From JBDNJM01 sp041687755 (lineage in GTDB: Bacteria; Planctomycetota; UBA1135; GCA-002686595): a stretch of DNA of 9,298 bases. The stretch's first letter is position 1, and each line of letters starts with the position of its first letter. The DNA is taken from NCBI GenBank assembly GCA_041687755.1, contig JBDNJM010000136.1:1-9298 (forward strand), read 5' to 3'. Positions 1 through 5,390 of this stretch are shown in pieces. A program made the position numbers and the translations under genes. Under the pieces are notes generated by a model. It saw only the letters and a program-made list of their open reading frames with translations. It made no database searches and was not told the DNA's origin.

Positions 1-117
1 CCCGCCCCCGCTGGCCGTGGCCGCCCAGCCCTCCGGAACGCGGGTTCTCACGCCGGGATCGCACCGGTTCCTGGCAGTCCCTGGGGCGCTCCCCGCGCTC
101 CCCTTAATGCCGTCCGC

Positions 118-222
118 GGTGCCGCCCCCCGGTGCCGCCCTCGGTGCCGCCCTCGGTGCCGCCCCCGGTGCCGCCCTCCCGGTGCCGCCCTCCCGGTGCC
201 GCCCTCCCGGTGCCGCCCTCCC
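118..222. repeat. GC-rich tandem repeat, 12-14 base units, at the truD start
   Basis: Eight consecutive units begin with GGTGCCGCC. The first is 13 bases (118-130), the next three are 12 bases (131-166), and the last four are identical 14-base copies GGTGCCGCCCTCCC (167-222). A degenerate ninth unit runs to about 236. Every unit carries a GTG, but because units of 12, 13 and 14 bases are mixed, the GTGs fall in all three frames; only those at 196 and 223 are in the truD frame. On the minus strand the four 14-base copies read GGGAGGGCGGCACC, giving closely spaced GGG runs that fit a G-quadruplex pattern with loops of 1 and 7 bases. The upstream stretch 1-117 shows no convincing gene, promoter or Shine-Dalgarno sequence. 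Confidence 0.9.
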
Positions 223-1575
223 GTGCCGCTCTCCCCCATCGAAGACGATTCGTCCGCGACCGCCACTGGCCGCGACGCCGCCCGCACGACGCGCTTCCGC
301 TACAAGTGTCGGGCGGAGGACTTCGTCGTCGAAGAGCTGACGCGCGAGCCGCCGGGCGGCACGGGCGAGCACTGCTGGGCCTGGATCGAAAAGCGTGGCC
401 TGAGCACTCCGGAGGCCGAGCGCCTGCTCACCTCTCAGTTCCGCCTGGCGCCGGGCTCCGTCCGTCACGCCGGCCAGAAGGATGCGCTCGCGGTCACGCG
501 CCAGTGGCTCAGCCTCACCGGCGTCGAGCCCGAAGACCTGCTCGGCTTCGAGGGCGGCGGACTGCGGGTCCTGCGCGCCGAGCGCCACGCCGGGCACCTG
601 CGCCTCGGCCAGCTCGCCGGCAATCGCTTCCGGCTCGTACTCCGCGGACTCGACGAGAGCGGCTTCGCGGCCCTCGAGCGCGGCCTCGACGATCTGCGCC
701 GGCGCGGCCTGCCCAACGGCTTCGGGCCCCAGCGCTACGGAGCGCGCGGCGACACCGCCGACGTCGGTCGAGCGCTGCTCGAGCAGCGCCATGCCGACGC
801 GGTGCAGTTAATCAGCGGCCGCCCGGGTCCGCTCGACTTCGGTCCCGTGCTCGCCGCCCGCGAGGCCTTCGAGGCCGGGCGCTTCCAGGACGCCGCCGCG
901 GCCTTCCCCCGCGGCTACTCAACGGCGGCTCGCCTCGCGCGCTCGATGTTCACCAATCGCGGCCGACCGAAGAACGCCCTGCGCGCGCTCTCCAAGAGGG
1001 AGCTGCAGTTCTACGTCTCCGCGCTGCAGAGCCAGATCTTCGACGCCGTCTTAGCCGCACGCGAACCGGACCTGGGGCGCCTGATCGAGGGCGACCTCGT
1101 CCTGCGCCACGCGCCCCCCGCGACGTTCTTCGCAGACGACCTCGCCGTCGAGCAGCCCCGCGCCGACGCCCTCGAGATCAGCCCCAGCGGCCCGCTGTTC
1201 GGCCGCAAGATGCGCAGCCCCCGCGCGCACGCCGCCCAGTTCGAGCGCGAGATTTGCACCCGCCTCGGGCTGGACCCCGCCCTGTTCTCCGCCCCCGGCC
1301 CCCTGCGCGCGAAGGGCGATCGCCGCGCCCTGCGGCTGCCGCTCAACGAGGTCGAGCTTCTGCAACTCGACCCAGAAAACGGCGAACGCTGCGCCCAGCT
1401 GGACCTCACGCTCCCGCCGGGCACGTACGCCACCGCGGTGCTGGCCGAGCTCCACGCCGGTCCGCTGCCCGCCCCGGCTCCCTCCACTGGCGCGCTCGCT
1501 GCTCCCTCCATCGGCCGCGCCACCGAGCGCGGCCCGGAAGCCCGCTCGACTCCCGACTTGGACGGCACCCCATGA
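196..1575 (+). CDS. truD: tRNA pseudouridine(13) synthase TruD
   Basis: TruD converts uridine 13 of certain tRNAs to pseudouridine in the cytoplasm. With GTG 196 as residue 1, the family core starts at residues 34-48 with the EDFVVEE motif. The catalytic motif is HAGQKDALAVT at 91-101, with D96 as the expected nucleophile (D80 in E. coli). PNGFGPQRYG at 173-182 matches the family's N-x-FG-x-QR-x-G block. A TRUD insert helix region follows near 267-288, a GPLFG segment near 332-336, and the closing PPGTYATAVLAELH motif at 407-420. About 39 low-complexity Ala/Pro residues follow. At 459 residues it is longer than E. coli TruD (about 349), through central inserts and this tail. The frame is open to the left edge, but the only start codons before the core are GTG 196 and GTG 223, neither with a Shine-Dalgarno sequence. 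GTG 223 would avoid residues encoded by the tandem repeat and may be the true start. The stop overlaps acpS. Confidence 0.95.
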   Translation: MPPSRCRPPVPLSPIEDDSSATATGRDAARTTRFRYKCRAEDFVVEELTREPPGGTGEHCWAWIEKRGLSTPEAERLLTSQFRLAPGSVRHAGQKDALAVTRQWLSLTGVEPEDLLGFEGGGLRVLRAERHAGHLRLGQLAGNRFRLVLRGLDESGFAALERGLDDLRRRGLPNGFGPQRYGARGDTADVGRALLEQRHADAVQLISGRPGPLDFGPVLAAREAFEAGRFQDAAAAFPRGYSTAARLARSMFTNRGRPKNALRALSKRELQFYVSALQSQIFDAVLAAREPDLGRLIEGDLVLRHAPPATFFADDLAVEQPRADALEISPSGPLFGRKMRSPRAHAAQFEREICTRLGLDPALFSAPGPLRAKGDRRALRLPLNEVELLQLDPENGERCAQLDLTLPPGTYATAVLAELHAGPLPAPAPSTGALAAPSIGRATERGPEARSTPDLDGTP

Positions 1576-1958
1576 GCATCCGCGCCCTCGGCATGGACCT
1601 GACCCAGATCGAACGCTTCGAGCTAGCGCTCGAGCGCCAGGGCCAGCGCTTCCTCGACCGCATCTTCACCGAGGCCGAGCAGGCCTACTGCGAGCGCCGA
1701 GCCGTGCGCCGCACGACCCACTACGCCGGACGCTTCGCGGTCAAGGAAGCCGTGATGAAGGTCCTCGGCACCGGCTGGCGCAGCGGCGTGCGCTGGGTCG
1801 ACATCGAGGTCCTGCGCGACCCGGGTCAGGCCCCGCGCGTCGAGTTGCACGGGCGCAGCGCGGAGCTGGCCACCGAGCGCGGCATCGAGCGCATCCACGT
1901 GACCATCACCCACGACGCAGGCGTCGCCGCCGCCGTTGCGATCGGCGAAGGCTCCTGA
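1572..1958 (+). CDS. acpS: Holo-[acyl-carrier-protein] synthase AcpS
   Basis: AcpS transfers 4'-phosphopantetheine from coenzyme A to a serine of acyl carrier protein, switching on fatty-acid synthesis. The 128-residue product is close to the usual 120-130. The Mg-binding motif GMDLTQIERF lies at residues 7-16, with D9. FTEAEQAYC is at 32-40. The central FAVKEAVMKVLGTG motif is at 55-68, with metal ligand E59 and K63. The closing THDAGVAAAVA block is at 113-123. The ATG lies inside the truD stop (ATGA overlap), which indicates translational coupling and one transcript; no strong Shine-Dalgarno sequence precedes it. The acpS frame happens to stay open upstream through truD, but those Arg-rich residues do not resemble any AcpS extension, so the ATG at 1572 is preferred. 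Confidence 0.94.
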   Translation: MSIRALGMDLTQIERFELALERQGQRFLDRIFTEAEQAYCERRAVRRTTHYAGRFAVKEAVMKVLGTGWRSGVRWVDIEVLRDPGQAPRVELHGRSAELATERGIERIHVTITHDAGVAAAVAIGEGS

Positions 1959-1967
1959 TCGCGGGCC

Positions 1968-1986
1968 CGAGGGCATCAGACCCTCG
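1968..1986 (+). terminator. Short hairpin after acpS, possible terminator
   Basis: CGAGGG (1968-1973) and CCCTCG (1981-1986) form a perfect 6-base-pair stem with a 7-base loop, starting 10 bases after the acpS stop. No T-run follows, so it is not a classical intrinsic terminator; it may only stabilise the 3' end of the mRNA. The larger palindrome beginning at 2008 is a competing candidate for ending or processing this transcript. Confidence 0.25.
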
Positions 1987-2007
1987 AACCCCGGGCGCCG
2001 GGAGGCC

Positions 2008-2191
2008 TAGCCCGGATTCTTCACCAGGCTGTGTCGAGGTTGCCTCCAGCTTCGTTTCTGCGCGTACTTTGCGCGCGCGGATACCGGAGGCGGCCCGTCC
2101 GCGGGTCAACGAGGACAGCCGCGCGCGCAAAGTGGGTCCAGGGGCAAAGCTGGAGGCGAACTCGATGCAGGCTGGTGAATAGTGCCGGCTA
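2008..2191. repeat. 184-base imperfect palindrome (MITE-like or REP-like element)
   Basis: The left arm 2008-2080 and right arm 2119-2191 are reverse complements with no gap needed over 73 bases: 56 of 73 positions match. Perfect blocks include TTCACCAG (2020-2027), GCCTCCAGCTT (2042-2052) and ACTTTGCGCGCGCGG (2066-2080). The ends match as TAGCC (2008) and GGCTA (2191). In the 38-base centre, 2092-2097 can pair with 2102-2107 around the loop TCCG, so the whole element can fold as one cruciform or RNA hairpin. It holds no reading frame of note and fills most of the gap between acpS and the mscS-type gene. The layout fits a non-autonomous miniature transposable element or a dispersed palindromic repeat. 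No flanking target duplication is obvious. The structure is certain; its identity is inference. Confidence 0.8.
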
Positions 2192-2204
2192 AACTCCTGC
2201 ACCC

Positions 2205-3206
2205 ATGAACGTCCTCCACTCCCTCCTCGCAGCGTCGGTCCCCAGCATTTTTCCTTCAACGCAGTCGGAGCAGGCACCGCCGGGCGCAGGCGGTGACGAC
2301 ACGCCCCCTGTCTCGATCTTTGACCGGGCAGGCGAGCAGACCGACAACATCATCGAGTACTTCTCGGCCCTGCTCGCCCAGTACCTGAAGGTGCCCGCCC
2401 CCGTCGGCGGGCTGATCGCGAACGTCGCCGTCGTCATCGGGATCCTCGTGGTCAGCCGGATCTTCGCCGGGATCATCTCAAGCCTGCTGACGCGGGCCTT
2501 CAAGCGCTCCAAGTTCGAGCACTCTCAGCTGTTCGAGGCCTTCATCCGAGCCACGACCCGGAACGTCATCGTACTTATGGGGCTCCTGATCGCCCTGCAG
2601 ACGATCGGCGTCTCGGTCGGACCGCTGGTCGCCGGACTAGGCATCGCTGGCTTCGTCGTCGGCTTCGCCCTGCAGGACACCTTGGGCAACTTCGCCGCGG
2701 GCGTGATGGTGCTGCTCTACCGCCCGTTCGACGTCGGGGACTTCATTAAGGCCGCCGGCGTTGACGGCACGGTCGAGTCCATGACGCTGGTCTCGACGAC
2801 CCTCAAGACCCCCGACAACCAGCAGATCATCGTCCCCAACGGCAAGATCTGGGGCGACGTCATCACGAACGTTACGGCGAAGCAAACGCGCCGCATCGAC
2901 CTGACCTTCGGCATCGGCTACAGCGACGACATCGACCAGGCCATGCGCGTTTTGCGCAACGTCGTGGAAGGCCACGAGCTGATCCTCCCGGACCCCGAGG
3001 TCAACATCCAAGTGCACAGCCTAGGCGACTCATCGGTCAACCTGATCTGTCGTCCGTGGGCCAAGACCGTCGACTACTGGACGGTGTATTGGGACCTCCA
3101 GCGCCAGGTCAAGCAGCGCTTCGACGCTGAAGACATCTCGATCCCCTTCCCCCAGCGGAACGTGCACCTGTTCACGGCGGAGTCCGGCGCACCGACCCAA
3201 GTCTAG
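2205..3206 (+). CDS. mscS: MscS-type small-conductance mechanosensitive ion channel
   Basis: Inner-membrane channel that opens under membrane tension to release solutes during osmotic downshock; family members form heptamers. The 333-residue protein has a roughly 60-residue N-terminal extension rich in small and polar residues, then TM1 near 68-92, TM2 near 118-138 and the pore-lining TM3 near 139-171. TM3 carries the hallmark AGLGIAGFVVGFALQDTLGN, leading into NFAAGVMVLLYRPFDVGDFI. The beta domain has IIVPNGKIWGDVITN (208-222), and the C-terminal alpha/beta domain ends with ISIPFPQ (311-317), as in E. coli MscS (286 residues). The two positions matching the E. coli gate leucines L105 and L109 are F150 and F154. 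ATG 2205 lies 13 bases after the palindrome, with no recognisable Shine-Dalgarno sequence. The nth start follows 6 bases after the stop, so the two genes are probably co-transcribed. Confidence 0.94.
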   Translation: MNVLHSLLAASVPSIFPSTQSEQAPPGAGGDDTPPVSIFDRAGEQTDNIIEYFSALLAQYLKVPAPVGGLIANVAVVIGILVVSRIFAGIISSLLTRAFKRSKFEHSQLFEAFIRATTRNVIVLMGLLIALQTIGVSVGPLVAGLGIAGFVVGFALQDTLGNFAAGVMVLLYRPFDVGDFIKAAGVDGTVESMTLVSTTLKTPDNQQIIVPNGKIWGDVITNVTAKQTRRIDLTFGIGYSDDIDQAMRVLRNVVEGHELILPDPEVNIQVHSLGDSSVNLICRPWAKTVDYWTVYWDLQRQVKQRFDAEDISIPFPQRNVHLFTAESGAPTQV

Positions 3207-3212
3207 GCACCG

Positions 3213-3911
3213 ATGAAGCGCACCGAGAAGACCGAGCGGATCCGGGCGATCCTCGACGAGATCCACCCCGATCCTCCGGTCCCCCTCGACCACACCGACG
3301 CGTTCACGCTGCTGGTCGCGGTGCTGCTGTCGGCCCAGTGCACGGACGAGCGCGTCAACCTCGTGACGCCCGAGCTGTTTCGGCTCGGCCCCGATCCGGC
3401 CGCCATGGCGGAGCTGGGTGAGCCCACGATCCATCAGGCGATTCGCACCTGCGGACTGGCGCCCCAGAAGGCGAAGGCAATCCAACGCCTGTCCGAGATC
3501 CTGCTCGAGGAGCACGACCGCCAGGTCCCCGCGTCCTTTGAAGCTCTCGAAGCCCTCCCCGGCGTCGGTCACAAGACCGCCAGCGTCGTGATGGCCCAGG
3601 CTTTTGGCGTCCCCGCCTTTCCTGTGGACACGCACATCCACCGACTCGCCGCGCGCTGGGGCCTCAGCCGCGCCAAGAACGTCGAGCAGACCGAGCGCGA
3701 CCTGAAGGCCCTGTTCCCTGAGCGCACCTGGAACAAGACACACCTGCAGATCATCTTCTTCGGCCGCAGCCACTGCCCCGCCCGGCACCACGACCTAACC
3801 GGCTGCCCGATCTGCTCGTGGGCCGCGACCGCGAAGCGCGTCGAGGACGAGCGTCGCATGAACGCACCGCAGTCGAAGGCCAAGGGCAAGTCGTCGCGCA
3901 GCTCTCGATGA
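3213..3911 (+). CDS. nth: Endonuclease III (DNA glycosylase/AP lyase)
   Basis: Base-excision-repair enzyme that removes oxidised pyrimidines and cuts the strand at the resulting abasic site. The 232-residue protein has the N-terminal LLSAQCTD motif (38-45) and the helix-hairpin-helix LPGVGHKTASVV (115-126) with the expected catalytic lysine K121. VDTHIHRLA (138-146) carries the expected catalytic aspartate D139. The C-terminal iron-sulfur loop is atypical. E. coli Nth has C-x6-C-x2-C-x5-C, whereas this protein has C188, C198 and C201 (C-x9-C-x2-C) and no further cysteine. Either the cluster is bound differently, perhaps through a nearby histidine (H187, H192 or H193), or it is lost. A basic Ser/Lys/Arg tail of about 15 residues ends the protein. 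No clear Shine-Dalgarno sequence. MutY is unlikely, since the C-terminal NUDIX-like domain is absent. Confidence 0.94.
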   Translation: MKRTEKTERIRAILDEIHPDPPVPLDHTDAFTLLVAVLLSAQCTDERVNLVTPELFRLGPDPAAMAELGEPTIHQAIRTCGLAPQKAKAIQRLSEILLEEHDRQVPASFEALEALPGVGHKTASVVMAQAFGVPAFPVDTHIHRLAARWGLSRAKNVEQTERDLKALFPERTWNKTHLQIIFFGRSHCPARHHDLTGCPICSWAATAKRVEDERRMNAPQSKAKGKSSRSSR

Positions 3912-4173
3912 TGCGACTCGAAAGCTCTAAGCGCGCCTGAGTTGCGACCGCTCAAGCTGCGCTCCTTGGAGCTCGGCCGCGCCAAGGGTCAAGCCGTTCC
4001 AGATCTCCCCCGGACCGCCGCGCTGCGCCTCAGCCTGCTGAGGGCAGGCTTCGCGCGGCTCCCCCCGAAGGAGGAATGCTACGGGCAGGGTGAGGTCAGG
4101 CGGCAACGACCCTGACGCCGGGGGCAGCCAACCTCGTGCGGAAAGGGGAAGCCTGTCTTAAGCTCTCCTCGAC
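3912..4173 (+). other. 262-base gene-free gap with strong potential RNA hairpins
   Basis: No credible coding frame. Three foldable segments are visible. First, 3961-3972 is a short palindrome (GCTCC/GGAGC). Second, 4012-4062 forms a hairpin of about 20 base pairs: CCTCAG (4028-4033) pairs with CTGAGG (4038-4043) around CCTG, extended by CTGC/GCAG and CCGCCGCG/CGCGCGG with small bulges. Third, GTCAGG (4095-4100) pairs with CCTGAC (4111-4116), capped by CG-GCAA-CG with a GNRA-type loop and a 2-base bulge, and may be enclosed by GAGG (4092-4095) with CCTC (4132-4135). Between the second and third lie GGAGGAA and GGGCAGGGTG, which resemble a short part of the 5' half of bacterial RNase P RNA. Its universal core and 3' half are absent, so that identity is not claimed. 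It could be an unidentified small RNA, a structured leader of the next gene, or a decayed element. No T-run terminator or consensus promoter seen. Confidence 0.35.
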
Positions 4174-5211
4174 ATGACCCCTGAGCAGCAGCAAGGACCG
4201 AGCCGTTTAGCAGCACGATTGTTCCGCAGCCTAGCGCTCCTAATCGGAGTCTTCCTCGCCGTCGGCTGCTTCGAGCTCGGGCTGCGCTTTGCCCGGCCCG
4301 ACTTACTTGAGAGTGCCGGACGGGTGTCGGCGCTCCACCCGGGCAGCCCGCTCCACCCGGTGAACGGCCTGTACGTTCTGGACTCCGAATTGGTCTATCG
4401 ACCAGGCCCCAACAATCCGGACTTCGGGCCTCATGGCGCGCTCGTCAATGACTACCCCTTGGCCAAGCAAGAGGGCGTGCAGCGCGTCCTCTTCGTAGGC
4501 GATTCCGTGGTGCAGCGCGAGTCTGTCACACAGGCCTTCCGCGACGCGGCCCAGGACTTGGCCCGCGACGTGGACGTCGAGTTCTGGTCGCTGGGCGTCG
4601 AGGGCTACGACACCTTTCAAGAGTTGGAGCTCTTCCGGCGATACGGCGCTGCACTCCAACCGGACCAAGTCGTGCTGTTCTACAGCCACAACGACACCAG
4701 ACGAACCCCCATCTTCTTCTACGACGAGCAAGGGGATCTGCTCCGCTTCCGCAGCAACAAGCCACGCAAGCTCAACCCCTGGCTCCTGCGCTGGTCCTAT
4801 CTCTATCGCTTCGCCATCGCGAGCCCGCCGAGACCGACCAACCACGGGCAGGCGCTCATCGAGCTCATGGAACCGATGCGTGAGCTACGAAACCTCGTCG
4901 AAGCTAAGGGCGGGCAGTTCACGGTCTTGGTCCAGCCCCTGCTTCTGGAGCCCGGCTTCGTCGAAGGCTCCCTTGAGCAGCTGATGTACCAGCGCCACGG
5001 GCACAATTTAGAGGTGATGCGAACGGCAGAGATGACGGTCCTTGACCTGGCGATCCCCGTCCGCAGAGCACTAGAGCAGGAGGTCGTCCTCAGCGAAGCT
5101 CCGGGGGATGTCCACCATCCGAGCGCGGAGCTGAGCGCGATTTACGCCCAGTGGAGCCTGACCGAGACCGACTTGCGCGCAAGGAGCTTCTCCGCGGCCT
5201 CGACGGAGTGA
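4174..5211 (+). CDS. Membrane-anchored SGNH/GDSL-type hydrolase-like protein
   Basis: Probably an extracytoplasmic esterase or acyl-transfer-type enzyme of the SGNH superfamily; the substrate is unknown. In 345 residues, a short N-terminal segment precedes one hydrophobic helix (about 17-36, ALLIGVFLAVGCFELGL), likely an uncleaved membrane anchor. The block I motif RVLFVGDSVV is at 104-113 with nucleophile S111. The block II region SLGVEGYDTFQEL (139-151) holds G141, block III reads YSHND (170-174) with N173, and block V reads DVHHP (312-316) with D312 and H315 as the expected Asp-His pair. All four SGNH blocks are therefore present in order. ATG 4174 has no close Shine-Dalgarno sequence; the purine-rich GGGGAAG is about 25 bases upstream. 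Codon use is less G/C-extreme than in truD or acpS, with TTA leucines and more A/T in third positions. It converges on the glycosyltransferase cluster, so a role in modifying envelope glycans is plausible but inferred. Confidence 0.75.
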   Translation: MTPEQQQGPSRLAARLFRSLALLIGVFLAVGCFELGLRFARPDLLESAGRVSALHPGSPLHPVNGLYVLDSELVYRPGPNNPDFGPHGALVNDYPLAKQEGVQRVLFVGDSVVQRESVTQAFRDAAQDLARDVDVEFWSLGVEGYDTFQELELFRRYGAALQPDQVVLFYSHNDTRRTPIFFYDEQGDLLRFRSNKPRKLNPWLLRWSYLYRFAIASPPRPTNHGQALIELMEPMRELRNLVEAKGGQFTVLVQPLLLEPGFVEGSLEQLMYQRHGHNLEVMRTAEMTVLDLAIPVRRALEQEVVLSEAPGDVHHPSAELSAIYAQWSLTETDLRARSFSAASTE

Positions 5212-5313
5212 GCGCAACCGGCGGCGCCTGAGTGCTCGACTTGAGGGCAGCCTTCTTGTGGACAGCCTTTCAGAGGAGCCCGTAGGCAACGCTCCCCCAA
5301 CAGATGTCCTTCT

Positions 5314-5354
5314 CGAGGCCACCGTCCGCAGACCACTCCCACGTGGCCATCTCG
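5314..5354. terminator. Weak hairpin between convergent genes
   Basis: The gap 5212-5390 separates two convergent genes and holds no convincing coding frame. GGCCAC (5317-5322) pairs with GTGGCC (5343-5348), extended by CGA/TCG across a 3-base bulge, around a 20-base loop. No T-run flanks it on either strand. Its position would suit a bidirectional transcript end, but the structure is modest and could be chance. Confidence 0.2.
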
Positions 5355-5390
5355 ATCGGTCTTGCCTCGTCAGAAGTCGGACCGAACGAT

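Noticed and set aside
1..117. Possible tail of an upstream gene, such as the plus-strand frame ending at TAA 105-107
   Set aside because: Too short and too low in complexity to recognise a product; no motif supports it.
118..236. CRISPR array
   Set aside because: Units of 12-14 bases are directly adjacent with no spacers, so this is a simple tandem repeat.
132..1958. A 608-codon open frame in the acpS frame, running through truD
   Set aside because: The upstream part translates to Arg/Pro/Ala-rich sequence with no family resemblance, as expected for an off-frame reading of high-GC DNA. Only the last 128 residues are AcpS, from ATG 1572.
3030..3791. A 253-codon minus-strand frame opposite nth, and other long antisense frames opposite mscS, the GT genes and the 563-residue gene
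   Set aside because: They lie wholly or mostly opposite well-supported genes with clear motifs and have no recognisable domains; high GC makes such frames common.
4012..4150. RNase P RNA or signal-recognition-particle RNA
   Set aside because: Only short motif echoes are present. The universal RNase P core and 3' half, and the SRP GGAAG loop with AGCAG, are missing; kept only as an unexplained structured gap.
5270..5390. A minus-strand frame past the GT4 stop whose end looks mildly protein-like (EMATWEWSADGGLEKDICWG)
   Set aside because: It is in a different frame from the GT4 protein, matches no known C-terminus, and the GT4 protein is already complete. A frameshifted extension cannot be supported from the sequence alone.
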